Source of the DNA: Artocarpus heterophyllus
Lineage: Eukaryota; Streptophyta; Magnoliopsida; Rosales; Moraceae
Assembly: GCA_025403435.1 (NCBI GenBank)
Contig: CM046345.1
Coordinates: 8,870,235 to 8,934,234, forward strand
Reading direction: 5' to 3'
Length of the DNA: 64,000 nt
In this document: in pieces, positions 23,501 through 35,775 of the stretch
How the letters are laid out: every line of letters starts with the position of its first letter
Numbering within the stretch: the first letter of the stretch is position 1
Program-made: the position numbers and the translations under genes
Notes under the pieces: model-generated
What the model saw: the letters and a program-made list of their open reading frames with translations, nothing else
The model's database searches: none
What the model was told of the DNA's origin: nothing

Positions 23501-26088
23501 CATCTCCAGCCAAACCCTCTAGCTGTGCTATATTATCAACATCGTCAAGAACGATGAGAACCTTTTTCTTCCGAAGCTTATTTTCCACAAAGTAATTGAC
23601 TTTTGAATTTCCTCTGTCGAACAATTCAGAAAAAAGTACTGCTTTCAAATTAGTCAGTCCATGTTTCTGTGACTCTTCCCTAACATTTGCAAGGAAGCAG
23701 CAGCCTTCAAATCGAGAAGAGAATTGATTAAAAGCGGCACGAGCAAGAGTTGTCTTGCCTATACCACCCATCCCCCAAAGGCCTATCCTACGGATATTTT
23801 GTGATCCAAAACATAAGAGTGATTCAATTTCTTTAAGGTGTGGCTCTATTCCAACAAGACCCTTAAAGAAGACAGCAGATTTTAGCGGCTGACGATCTAA
23901 TATCCTCATTACATGTTCCACAATCTTCTCAATTAGCTTTGACTCATACCTATGATAATAATAAGAGACGTAAATAATGTTAAAAACAATGGCGAAACAA
24001 AGAGAGGCGAGAGAAAGTTATATATCTTAGCAAAAAAAAGAAACAAAATATATGAATGTTGCACTCTATCTTAATCAGTTTCAAATTCTTTAACTGTTTC
24101 GTCCAGCGAAATGCATGAACAACGCGCACACACACACATATAGGCAATACTTGGTTATGCTTCGATTTTATTATCTCGTATTTTTTAAAAAAATTGAAAA
24201 ATTAGCACTCAATCTAAAATGCTTGACAACTCTCTATTTTTGACTCAGTTTTATAATACCTAAATATTCTTAAAACTAAGGAGCGGTAAAAATTTCTCCC
24301 TCGTGTGTGTATATATATTCCTCTTCTTTTGCAGTACTTTTAGAATAATAGCAAATGATTTACGCCAAATTTATGATATATACAAATCCACACAATAGAA
24401 CACACAACAGCACCAATGACATAATTGTACTGAGAGTTGATTGTTCATTAACGGTTTATTTGGGAGAGTGGTTTAAGAGTCTATTTAGAAGAATGGTTAG
24501 AACTAATCGATTAAAACCAATATTGGTTAGAGTTGGAATAATGAGTTTGAACTACAATTTAAAGTTTGAACTTGTGTTTGATAAATTCATTAAAATTTTG
24601 ATTTCAATTGGTTTGAACTACAATTCATATTTTGAACTGTGAATAGGCCAAACAATAGTTTTAATAGTTTTGGTTTGAACTGAAAAAAAAACCAATAATG
24701 GACACTAAATTTTGTAGTTTTAAATGTAAACAATATAAAGCTCTCACATGTTATACCAACAAGAAAAACTGTTACGATGTAAAGCTTTAACATATAATAG
24801 TATGCCTTTCAAATTTTATGGTTAGAACTCTTCTCCCAAACACTTTTTATAAGGTGTTTGTGAGTATTTCTTGTAAGTTTTTTCCCCACATGGATGGAGG
24901 CATAACCAAACCATATGCACACATTTGTCTTAGTTTTGTGTGAACGTTAACTTGATTCTTTTCGATTACAACAACAAAAAGAAAATAAAAATTTGCGAGA
25001 AAATAATCCAACAACATCTACTTCTTTATATACAGAAGGTTTTTCTTCTATATATATATATATATCGTAATAATTTGTCATTTAGCATGGATTATACACA
25101 GTGAGAAAAAAAGACAACAACTGTGGTAGAGCGCGGAGCCATACGTTAACTTGATTCTTTTCGATTACAACAAAAGTAGTACTCAAGTAAAGCCTATTTT
25201 GGGTATTTTTTCTCTTTATTTTTAAACGTTAATTATACCTTATTTTTAAACAGAGATTATAATTGTCCCGAACTGAAAATTTAAAAAATGTTATTTCGTT
25301 TTAATTTTTTAGGAGAATTATAATTGTGTCCTCACGCAATAATTAACATGTATAACCGTGATATCAATGAAATGTTATTTAAATTTTTTTCCTAGTGTAA
25401 AGTTAAAACAAGTTAAAACAAAGAAACCCCCTAAAGCATCTGTGAGTATATCACTTAGTGGTGCTTTTCTCTTAATAAGGATCTTATTAATTATCACGCA
25501 TGCATGATAAAAAAAAGAAGAAGATCATATTGTAATTTTTTATTAAAAAGGGAAAAATATATCGCAAGAGTAAACTCACTCATCTTGCGAATCAAAACCA
25601 GACAGCTTTGTTGCGTCGGTCAAAGCGTCCTTCCACTCTTCCACCTTGCTCATGTTGCTCTCAAAGCGTTTTTCATGTGCAGCAAAAGCAGCGTCATAAC
25701 TTCCCTTTTGTTTCCTCACATCTGATGGATTGACTCCATAGAAGACAGGTAAAATAGTTTGTCCTCTTTCTTTCTTGCATTTGAGTATGTGCACTAATTC
25801 ATCTAAACACCATGTTGAAGAAGCATAATCCATCGAGAAGACAATTATTGAAATACAAGATTCCTCAATTGCAGTCAGAAGCGCGGGTGAAATTTCCTCT
25901 CCTCTCTCCAGACTTTTCTCATCGATGTAAGTATCGATTTGATTCCGGCATAACGCAGCATAAAGATGGCTGGTAAAGTTCTTACGGGTGTCCTCTCCTC
26001 TGAAACTGATAAAAACGTCATACTTGTATGAGTCGGGGACAACAAAAGAAGAAGAAGAAGAAGAAGAAGTAGTAGTAGCCATAGTCAT
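20511..26088 (-). CDS. TIR-NBS-LRR (TNL) disease-resistance protein with C-JID domain, five exons
   Basis: Coding exons 26088-25580, 23949-22866, 22751-22446, 22316-21162 and 21065-20511. Introns are GT-AG with consistent phases (2,0,0,0); product 1,202 aa, uninterrupted. TIR, residues about 20-165: YDVFISFRGEDTR, later SSTWCLDELVHI. NB-ARC, about 190-450: P-loop GMGGIGKTT (229-237), kinase-2 KVLIVLDDVDN, RNBS-B GSKILITTRD, GLPL motif GNPLALKVLG. The MHD position reads MHN (491-493), an unusual Asp-to-Asn change. LRRs run through exons 3-4 (about 540-1000). Exon 5 is a C-JID (post-LRR) domain with CYPGNEIPKWF. Such proteins are cytosolic/nuclear immune receptors whose TIR makes NAD-derived signals on effector recognition. 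Two in-frame ATGs open the gene (26088, 26082). Intron 1 is 1.6 kb and holds a MITE; intron 4 is 96 bases with no in-frame stop. A broken paralogue lies at 48011-60770. Confidence 0.92.
24457..24855. mobile_element. MITE copy E in TNL intron 1
   Basis: Left end TTATTTGGGAGAGTGGTTTAAGAG, right end CTTCTCCCAAACAC, with the core AGCTCTCACATGTTATA in reverse orientation. Longer than the other copies and internally rearranged (two GGTTTGAACTACAATT-type stretches). Confidence 0.55.
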
Positions 26089-26214
26089 ACACCCTCAAGC
26101 TAATAATATTTGGGATAAAATGGCAAACGACTTTATTTTAAGCTCTCTGGGTTTAGAAAGAGATGTACTGATATGAGAAATGAAAGAGAGATGGGCTGAA
26201 GCCTGAATCTAAAT
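26089..26214 (-). other. 5' flank of TNL gene
   Basis: Upstream of the TNL ATG. The stretch CATACACCCTCAAGCTAATAATATTTGG is repeated upstream of the TNL relic at 27701, showing a duplicated promoter/leader. No TATA box identified with confidence. Confidence 0.5.
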
Positions 26215-26550
26215 AACTTTCTCAAACTATTGATAAAATAGAGCTTTATGGGCAAATGGTTGAGAAAGTGTAAAGAGGACAAGCAAATGGACAAAACCAA
26301 CCAATAATGTTCTCTTTCTTAGAAATTTCAAGGAACGTCTGTTATACCTAATTTGTTAATTTTTTAAAACAACAATTGGCGTAACTTTCTTAAACTATTG
26401 AAAAAATAGAGCTCTATGGCCAAATGGTTGAGAAGGTGTAGAGAGGACAAGCAAATGGACAAAACCGACCAATAATGTTCTCTTTCTTAGAAATTTCAAG
26501 GAACATCTGTTATTACGTGTAATTTGTTAATTTTTTTAAAACAATAATTG
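26215..26550. repeat. Tandem direct repeat, unit about 168 bp, in TNL upstream region
   Basis: AACTTTCT(C/T)AAACTATTG starts at 26215 and again at 26383. Both units continue through AATAGAGCT, AGAGGACAAGCAAATGGAC and TTAGAAATTTCAAGGAAC with few differences. Looser copies of the second half occur near 26830-26990, 27500-27640 and 27850-28135. No gene between them. Confidence 0.8.
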
Positions 26551-27654
26551 ACCTATTCATTATTTTAATTACCATTCATCCCACTTTGTAGACATTTTTT
26601 GTTTGCACTTGGAAATGATATAGATGAATACATGTTTTCTACCGACGAGTTCTTATGCATTAGTTCAAAAGCAATTGGGAATTAATGCTTTAGACTTGTA
26701 ATTGCACGAACCTTTTTATAAAAAAAAATAAAATAAAATTGAGGGAACAAGAAAACGTTTACGAAGGTAAAGAATAACAAAAGACAATAACTAGGTAAAG
26801 ACTAACAAGAAATGCAAGTCAGTGATGATTGTATACAAACGGACAGAACCAATAATGTCCTCTTTCTAGGAATTTTCATGGAGCATTAGTTCCACCTAAT
26901 CTGTTACTTTTTTTAAAAAAATAATCAATTGACTCATTTATTCTTTGCAATTACCGCTCATCACCCTTTGTAGACGTTTGAACTTGTAAATGAGATTGAT
27001 GAATACATGTTTTCCGCCAAGGTGTTCTTACGGATTAGTTTATGGTATTGCCATTTTTATGTTTATTGATAGTGGGCAAGGGAACGAAATTTTTTCGCTC
27101 AGAAAAATTAGGAGTTTAGGACCATTGTCAATGCTATAAAAATGTGAAAATAGTATACCTTATATGTTATTTTGATTTATGCTTCAACACACTGTTATTT
27201 CAAATGTTATATCTAATTTTTCTTATAATCATTTTGTGAAATTTGTAAAACCAAAATTTTTAATTTTAAAATAAGGGTCTCTTTGTAGTATAACCTTATA
27301 TCACTAGTAGTGATTTGTTTTTTGACAATTTAACTGGGTCAAAATCACATAAAAATAATAAGTATACAAAGAATATTGATCCATATAGTCTGCTAATGTT
27401 TTATTTTTTAGGTGCTACCATTAGAAATTTCTTCTGTATATTTAAAGGAAATTTCCTAGGAAGTAGAAAGAGGATAAGGACACCACCTAATCCATGCAAG
27501 TCAATGATGAGTGTATAGAAATGGACAAAACCAAAGAAATTTCATAGAACATAATTGAAACAATAGTTTGTTATGCTTTTTAAAACAATAACTGACCCCA
27601 TCAATTCATATTAATTACTACTCATCACTCTTTGTAGACGTTTGTTGTTTGCAC

Positions 27655-27701
27655 TTGTATAAATCGGGGACAACTGGGGAAGGAGTAATAGCCGTAGTCA
27701 T
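27655..27701 (-). pseudogene. Relic of a TNL first exon (start codon plus ~15 codons)
   Basis: From ATG 27701 the minus strand reads MTTAITPSPVVPDLYK, aligning with the start of the intact TNL (MTMATTT...VVPDSYK), then stops matching at about 27655, where the TIR domain should begin. The bases upstream of this ATG (CATACACCCTCAAGTTAATAATATT) match the flank of the intact gene. Everything after the first ~16 codons is lost. Confidence 0.7.
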
Positions 27702-28135
27702 ACACCCTCAAGTTAATAATATTTGGAACAAAATCGCAAAAGGCTTTCTTTTTAGCTCTCTGTGTTTGGAAAGATATGAACTTGGTATGGGAAATGAAAG
27801 AAAGATGGGTTAGCCTGAATCTAAACACCTTGCTTACAAGTATTAAAAAGGGGGAACTTTATGGCTTAATGGTTGAGACGTCCTCTTTTTTGTATATATG
27901 AATTGAAGGAAATTTCATAAAGAGTGGCGATTGGTCAAGGACACTACCTGATGAAATGCAAGTCAATGATAAGAATGCAAACAAACCGAATAATGTCTTC
28001 TTTCTAAGAAATTGCATAAAGCGTGTATTGCACAGAATTTAAAACCTTATTTTTAGAGAAATTTAAAGCCTTTTTAAAACAATAATTTATTGACCCATTG
28101 ATTCTTGTAATTACCGCTCATCACCCTTTGTAGAC
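27702..28135. repeat. Second copy of TNL 5' flanking DNA
   Basis: Diverged duplicate of roughly 26089-26560: leader match at 27702-27790, then GAACTTTATGG(C)TTAATGGTTGAGA at about 27853 as in the tandem repeats. Belongs with the truncated TNL start at 27701. Confidence 0.65.
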
Positions 28136-29420
28136 GTGTTTATAAAACAATTGGAGGTAGAGCTGTTAATTTAGGTTAGTTGGCCCATGGCCAGTCTCTT
28201 TTGGTTCGGGCCCTCTTAGCCCAGGCCTGCCTAAGCCTTGGGTTGGCTGGACTAAAAGTTTAGGCTCAAGCTAAAACCGAGTCTGATTGAGCCAACCTAA
28301 TTAGATAATTTTTTTATAGGAATTTGGGAGACCCAGCCTAATAGGCTTTGGACCGGGCTGGGCCTCCCTTTTTATTAACAAGACTGGACGGTCCATGCTT
28401 TTTATTTGTGATTGCGAGAACTTATTTAAAAAAAAAAAACTATTTTTGAGGGAAAAAGAAACTTTTGTTCGGGTAAAGAGATAAAGACTATAAGAAGATA
28501 TTAATTTTCCACAATGTTGTCATTGCCACATTGCTTTTGTAGAGTGGAGATCTGTATGGTAACACCTGAATCAAAACTATCCATTCTATATGCATTTTAT
28601 TTTAGTGTAATTTAATCAGATCCAATTATCAAAACTATGTACTAGTTGGTCTCAAGCTAAAAACACACTCCTTTTCTCTTTGCGACCCCAATGAAATGTG
28701 GGACTTCTCTCTGAACGTGGAAACAAAGTACTTTTGGCGTTCTTAGCAAAAGAAAAAAAAAAAAGGTACTTTCGGTGATGCATGGATAGATGGTCAAACA
28801 AAGAGAGTTTGTTTTTTTTTTTTTTCTTTTTTTTTGAACGACCTCTTTTCAATAGAGTATGTAATACTACTTTTTGACCATTAGTCCTTTAGGTCATCCT
28901 AATTGAATAAATGGATACAAATAGCATATTAATGCTTTGTTCAAATTTATTCTCCACGTCTATGGGGAGGTAAAAGAATTGAAGGAAGATAAAGATGAAA
29001 GAATACTAAATTAAAATAAAACCTCCCCCACTAGATTCCAACATTTATTACAATAATAAAAACCAAACCAGATCTAATTAAAAAAAAAATCTTAATGGGG
29101 AGGTTTTCACTTAAATTAAAAGAAAAGAACATAAAAAATGCCCCCCTTCTTCATCATCTGTCCACCATTAATTGATAAGAGCTCTATCAAATCAAGAAAT
29201 CTCAAATCCATAAATCCACTGACTTCGTTCAAAATTAAATGGCTAGGATGTCATTTTTAAGATTCTGGGTTAACAGGTCGGTTGAGAAGCATCTCAGGCG
29301 AATTTGCAGACCCATGACCATTTTTTTGTAGTTTTGATTTTTACTTCCTTTTGGCTGGTGAAGGATTTTCTCGATGATGAAAAATCAAAGCAAGAAATGT
29401 GTTCCTTTGGTGAATACGGT
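28136..29420. other. Intergenic; no gene supported
   Basis: 28150-28390 holds GC-richer GGCCC / GGGCC strings resembling a decayed repeat. 29240-29420 together with 41036-41250 was contiguous before the Copia insertion; I cannot assign a gene to it. Confidence 0.4.
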
Positions 29421-29688
29421 TGTTAGGACATAATATTGTTGTGAACTATTATACAGCTAGTTAGTTGATAAATCTGTTAATTGTTAATTAACCACAGTAG
29501 TCAGCTTGTATACTCTAGTTAGCAATTATGAACTACAAGTGTGCTCAGTACAAATACTAAGAACTGTACATAATTGAGATTAAGTCCAAGTTAATACAAT
29601 ACATTAATTGAGAGTTCTTTACAGCACTCTTCAGATTCTTCATGAATTCATCATCTGTAGTTCTAGCATTCTTGCTCAAAACCTCATA
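29421..29688 (+). repeat. 5' LTR of degenerate Copia element
   Basis: 268 bp, followed at 29689-29701 by AGGTATTAGAACC, a mutated form of the tRNA-iMet primer site TGGTATCAGAGCC. Confidence 0.82.
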
Positions 29689-30079
29689 AGGTATTAGAAC
29701 CATAATTCCTGGAAGCTCTACGGTGTCCTCCAGCTTGCTCATCACCATCAATAGCGATTCAAGATCGTAATCGGTCCACAGCAACAAATGGAGATGTAGC
29801 TTCTTCATCTTATTTGAAGTTTGTTCCAGTAACCTTCAATCATCCAATTTCTTCCTAATTGGATCAAAATAATTTCATGATTTAGAGGAAACAGGTTCTT
29901 GCTATAATCTGTGATCATTAGTTGCAGAATTTTCTTTTCATGATGAAGATCTACCACTGAAGTACAAAAATCAAGCAAATCACACAATCATTCATGTCAA
30001 TCTAGACTTTTAAGATTGGGAACAACAAGATCCATTGATCAGTTTTTGGTTGTCACCTCCATGTCTGATGCTCTTCTTA

Positions 30080-31037
30080 CTCGAATGATCAATTATGAGA
30101 CTTCCTTTTAAATCTAGCAAACCCTAAAAAGTTACTTTGCCTTTTAGTTTTGTGCTAAGATTACTTAGTATAAGGATCAGTTGAAGGCTACTTGCAAAAA
30201 CTCTTTGTCAATGAATGAATATCTGTTGAAAATCAAAAGTCTTGTTGATACTTTAGCCCTAGTTGGTCACAAGCTCTCTTTAAAAGATCATATAGATGCA
30301 ATCTTTGAGGGTCTTCCTGAGGAATATGATGCTGTACCGATATCCATGAACACAAGATGAGATGAATTTTCTGTTGACAAAATCAAGTTTCTCCTATTGG
30401 CTCAAGAGGTTCAGATTGAGAAAAATTTGAGAAACTTAGATTCAACAAATGCTAATCTTCCAAATGTAAAATTTTCTTCTCGTTCCTCAAACAAAAAGAG
30501 TTTTCCCTCTTACAATTTCCCCTCTGCTAACCTAAATTCTCTTTCTTTTGCTCGAGGTTTTTCCTATGGGAATTTTGGTTCTGTCTCTAGCTATTCTTAG
30601 CCCGTCGTGGTATCAATCAGTCCTACTCTTCTAGTCGATCATCCTTCTTTAGTCGGTCTTTAGGTAGAGGCTGAAATTTTTCTTCCTCCATACGACCTCA
30701 ATGTCGATTGTGTGGTCATGTTGGTTATCTGGTTATATAGTGCTACTACAGGTTTAATAAGTCCTTTACAGGACCTACTCAGTTGCAAGCACACCTTCGC
30801 CAATTTCATAATGAAAACTCAACTGAGGATGGTAGTTCTTCCACTCATTCAGCTTTCCTAGGCTTCTTTCCTTCTTTGGAAGCATTGCTTACAACTCCTG
30901 AGTCTGTCTATGATGCCAATTGGTATCGTGATTCAAGGGCTACCAATCATATTGCAGCTGATCCAAGCAATTTGATGATGAAGAATGAGTTCTATAGGCC
31001 TGATCATATTCATATGGGTAATGGTAAAGGTTTGAAT
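30080..31037 (+). pseudogene. Remnant of Copia gag and protease start
   Basis: Broken frames with gag-like text (LLAQEVQIEKNLRNL around 30390), a decayed zinc knuckle (CRLCGHVGYL, about 30705-30735) and the protease segment NWYRDSRATNHIAADPSNL near 30918-30975. The normal catalytic DSGAT reads DSRAT. The coding sequence stops at 31037, where a solo LTR is inserted. Confidence 0.75.
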
Positions 31038-32543
31038 TGTTAAATGTGTATGCCGTAAGGAGTAAAATATTGTAATATATTTTTGGAGACATTTTATTAA
31101 TAAAGAATTTATTTATTGTTTGTTCATATACCAATTATTGTCCTCTTTACATTCATATTTGTTAAATGAATGTTAAGTAAACAAAAGTTTGAGACTCTCG
31201 GTCTAAACCTTTAAGAATCAGGCATATGATGGATAGATTGTGGAAGATATGATTCTAAAGGTGATGGTCTAAATCATAAAATTTGCAATCGAGAGAATAA
31301 AGTTAAACGGTTTATTCATACTAAGATTATTATGTTGTCTATATCCCTAACGGAAGATGGTTTATCTTGGCCATCGGAGTTCGATTAGAAACATTAATAC
31401 ATTGTCATAGGTGATGATATATTAGATCGAGATATAAAGTTGAATTGATTTGGATTAATAATTCCATCTGTGCAAAGCAATTCACTTTAGATAATCATAT
31501 GTGTTGTATCTTAATCCTGAAATGACTAATAGGCCCATTATCTTGACTTATATATTTTGATGTACCAAAGGGTGACATCCTAACTTTATGATGGTGTGCA
31601 TATCGGTATATTAGAGATATGACTTTTGATAGCGTAGACTTGTTATTTATAGATATAGAATCCATAGCTCCATTGGTGGAGTCAATGATATTTTCTTATA
31701 TGTGTTATCTTGTAATTGGAAAACTGGAGCGCTCAACCATTTGGATATATAGGTGTAACTAAATAGTATACAATCCTTAGATGGTAAGTTTTCTAATGGT
31801 GAGATAATAGAACATAAGATAAAAATAATCGGGAAGGTAAGATGGAATTTATTCTTAAGTCGATTATGCATATCCTATAGAGATACGACACATTATGATA
31901 TATCACAGAGACTTAGCTAATTTAAAGTTCGTAATTTTATATAGTTTGAGAGTGTAAATCTAAGCTTTTAGTGGAATAGCGTCAGAGTTGATAATTATAA
32001 AATATATATTTGGGATATTATATTTTGTAATTATCAGAGCTTGAATTTTATAGATCCATCGGGTCCTTTTTGCTAACTCATAATAAATCCTGTAACGATA
32101 TGGTGTGTTTTTCTAATAAATTGGTGACTTATGTTAAAATTATTAGATTGACTGAAATTCGATAGGATCAAATAATTCATGTCTGTTTATAAGTTGAATT
32201 AATTTTTGTAAATTAATTTAAAATAAATTTGTTGAATTATCAGGAATATTTATTTTCCTAGATATGACTGTTTTAATCAGATAACTTCTCTATTGAGTAA
32301 AATTGAGGCACTCTCCAAAGAATCTTGGTGGAAAATAAAGGATTCTCAGGGATCATATTATCACAAGTTCGGCCGATTGAACTAACGCTGGCCGATCAGT
32401 TAGCTCGGCCTACTGATGGAGCAAGTTTGGTAGGCTGATTAGTTAGTTTGGCCTATCGATTTAACAATAATTTGATCACACATTTTATCCAAATTCAAAT
32501 TTTTGAGGCCTTATCTGATAGTGACTAACCTTGGGATGACCTC

Positions 32544-32551
32544 TATAAATA
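32544..32551 (+). promoter_or_regulatory. TATA box of nested solo LTR
   Basis: TATAAATA in context CCTCTATAAATAGAGAGTG, the normal LTR promoter form. Confidence 0.5.
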
Positions 32552-34112
32552 GAGAGTGAGTTTTCTTAGTTATTCAATCAGTCGAGAAGTTAAGAGTGAG
32601 TACTCTTGTATTAGATACTTTAAAATTCCCTGAGAGCTTTTGTTCACAATCACGAACCTTGGCTCTGGGCCTTCTCGATTGGTTGAAAAGAGAGTCACAG
32701 GTGGAAGAGCTATACGTGTAATGACCAGAAAAATCAAGAAATTAATAAGTATGATTAATTGAGGATTTTTCCATCATTACTAAGCTAAGAACTTGAGAAG
32801 GTATAATTTTAGTGTTTATTAATACGTAAATTTAAAGGTCTTAATAGTTGTAAGACCTTAAAAATAAATAATATTGTGAATGCACAAATTTATGTGCTTT
32901 ATTTATGAAACATGTAACAATGTAATGATATGATAGTACATTAAAATAATTAAAAATAATTATTTAATGTGCTAAATTAAAAGTTTATGATTTATTGATT
33001 TCATGTACGAGCCAAAGAAATGATTTTTATAAGAATCTCAATCAGAATGTTTAAATTGGGATTATTTGACAAAAGTGGAATTTCTAACTTACTGAGATTA
33101 TGTGGAAATTCCTACATGATAACGGTTCAGTAAAAGAAACCCAAATCAAAAGTGATCATGAGCTCCATACCATAAATTGAAAATGGTGAGCACCAAGTTC
33201 AAGTATGCAAGATGTATGACATGTTTTTCTATAATTGATCTCGAAATTTATAGAGATCATAAAGTAAGATAAGAATTTTAAGCAAGTTATATGAATCATT
33301 GGAAATTCAAGAATTCCAATATTTTGAATATGTATGGTTAATTATTATACACATTAATAATTATGTAAAGTTTAATATTATTATTGTAAAGACAATAATA
33401 ATAATAACAATTGTCATAATAATAGTAAAGAAGAAAAATGGCGTTGATGGGATCCACAAATGTTAATCTATTGCTAAGTTGTGGAACCATAAATAGCTCT
33501 TTACGAGAAATAGTTCAGGTTATATCCGTGAAGCACGAAATTGTGCTAAGTTGGGAATTTTAAATTAAATTGACTTTAGATAGTCAATTTAATTTACAAA
33601 ATTTTTACAAAATTACAACTATTGTTTTCATAATGAAATTTGAAGTTTACAACATGAAAATCTCTAATGAGAAATATATGTTATTACATTTTAAAGTTTT
33701 TAAAAAGTTAAAAATAATAAAAATACTTATATTGAGCAAAGTTTTAAATATGTAACATTTTCTTAAAATGCATACATCTGTATATATATACACATGTATA
33801 AATATGGATACGGTTGTGAAAAGAGTTAATCATCAGTTTTGAAGATAAATGTATCAAAGTTTATTGTACCAAAATTTAAATCACATAATCCATACAGTAT
33901 GGATAACTCTATGAAAATGATTTTATGACGGTATGAAGATGTTTATACGACATTGATACAACAAGAAAATTAAGATTTATGTAATATTTTAAAGAATGAG
34001 AATATTACAATTTTAAAAGGTACAATTATGTTTACAGAAATTTAAAGTTACGGATCAAAATTTGATCTATCTGGTACTGCACGATTTGGACTGTGTGGAC
34101 CACATGAGGGTC

Positions 34113-34120
34113 TATAAATA
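34113..34120 (+). promoter_or_regulatory. TATA box of large solo LTR
   Basis: TATAAATA in GGGTCTATAAATACATGAC, followed 60-90 bases on by a CTCTCTCTCT initiator-like tract. Confidence 0.55.
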
Positions 34121-35679
34121 CATGACACAACCAAAAAAAAAATAAAATCAGGCCAATCAGATAGCTCTCACGCACACACACTCTCTCTCTACTCTCTCTC
34201 TCCTCAAACCCAGTCCAAGAATCCGACCTCCATTGTCGACACCTCCTACACCATTGGAAAGATCTCGAGAAGCTGAGTCCGACGGTGTGCCGTGTCACCC
34301 ACAACTCCACCGGAGGAAGCCCCATGCGCCGCCTGAAGTGGCGGCGAAACACAAAACTTTCCGACGTGATTTCTCCTCCGTCCGACCTCCGATCGACACG
34401 ATCTTGGTGTCTATAGACTCAGCTCAATGAGTAGAACAAAATGCAACAGGTGATGCCCCTCGATTTTGGCCGGAGAAGCCTCGTCGCAGTCGCTTCTTGC
34501 TGCCGTTGCACCGCCCCGGATCCCGCCGCCTCCGGTGACGGTGATCGACACCGCCGCCTCCATTTGACTCAGGCGGCGACGAGGAGTGAGAAGCACTTTC
34601 CAATTTCACGCCACAGCCGCCGCTTGTCGGAGTTCCAAAGCAGCCGTCGCCGACCGTCGTGGGTGAGATGGACTTCGCCACTTCCGGCGAAGTTGAATCA
34701 AATTGAGGGCACGATCATGTTCAAACGGTTGAGAGGAGCAAAATGCCCGAATCAATTGGTTGAAATCGTCACTGGTGGCCGGAGATCGAAGACCGCTGTT
34801 AGCGCCGCCGTGGAAGCCACCATCGCCGCCGTTCCCGACCCCATGGCCCCAAATTGAATGGGGGAAAAGACTCATAGGATCACGTAGAAGCTAATCCCCC
34901 AACCAATTTCAGGGGAACTCCGCCGAAGGACCACGATCAGCCTCCGCCTTTGTGCGCCGCCGTGAGGAGTTTTGGGCCGCCGTTCTACGCAACGGCGTAG
35001 TGCACCACTGCCACCAACATGTTCAGAGAGCTACGGGGAACGAAAACCCCAAGTCAATTTCATGATAGCTTCGCCGGAGTTAGGAGATCGGAGTCTCCAT
35101 TTTTGCCGTCGATATCGGGCTTCGATCCGCATGGTTAGAGGCCAAATTGGGTAAAATTGACACCACCATTGGACTTAAAAGGGTCAACTTAGGGGGGGTA
35201 GGCTCAAGCTCAGCCCCCAACGGAGCAAATCGCCGTCGGTCAACGCCGGTCAACGCCGATCAATGGCCACTTTTGGTTTTTGTGATCCGGACCTCCGATC
35301 GAAGATCCGAGACCGCCTCTCGACTTGTTTCGATGCTCTGAACGCAATGGTGACTTCCGTTCGAGCTAATTCTACTCTGATGAAAATCATCCAATACTGA
35401 CTGCACGTGGATCGAGGCGACTCAGACTGCAGTAACAGAGTTCAGAATGATGTTTTCAACAATAAAAAATCTCCATGGATTATTCCTAGCCATCCACAAT
35501 AGTCTGAAGAGCACTGCTGAGGATGCAGCGTAGACTATGGATACAACGAGATGCAACTGGACCCGCACAGCTGGAGTCAAGGTAAGTAGGAATCTCGCCT
35601 ACAGTATGAATAGTTTTAAAAATAGATTAATTTAAATATTTTCATAAAATTTATGAAAATACATGATCAGTGATTTATT

Positions 35680-35775
35680 ACACTGTTATATGTTATGATG
35701 TGATATGTTATGTTATGATGTGATATGTTATGTTATGACATGATGTGAAATGCTATGATGATGATGATATGATTA
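35680..35775. repeat. Short tandem repeat within large solo LTR
   Basis: Repeated TGATGTGATATGTTATGTTA units ending in (GAT)n. Low complexity. Confidence 0.6.

Noticed and set aside
29239..29331. Small ORF MARMSFLRFWVNRSVEKHL
   Set aside because: Only about 30 codons in DNA split by the Copia insertion; no family recognised and no supporting exons.
34240..35360. GC-rich overlapping ORFs on both strands
   Set aside because: They are in a solo LTR after its TATA box, have no recognisable domain, and long open frames are expected by composition.
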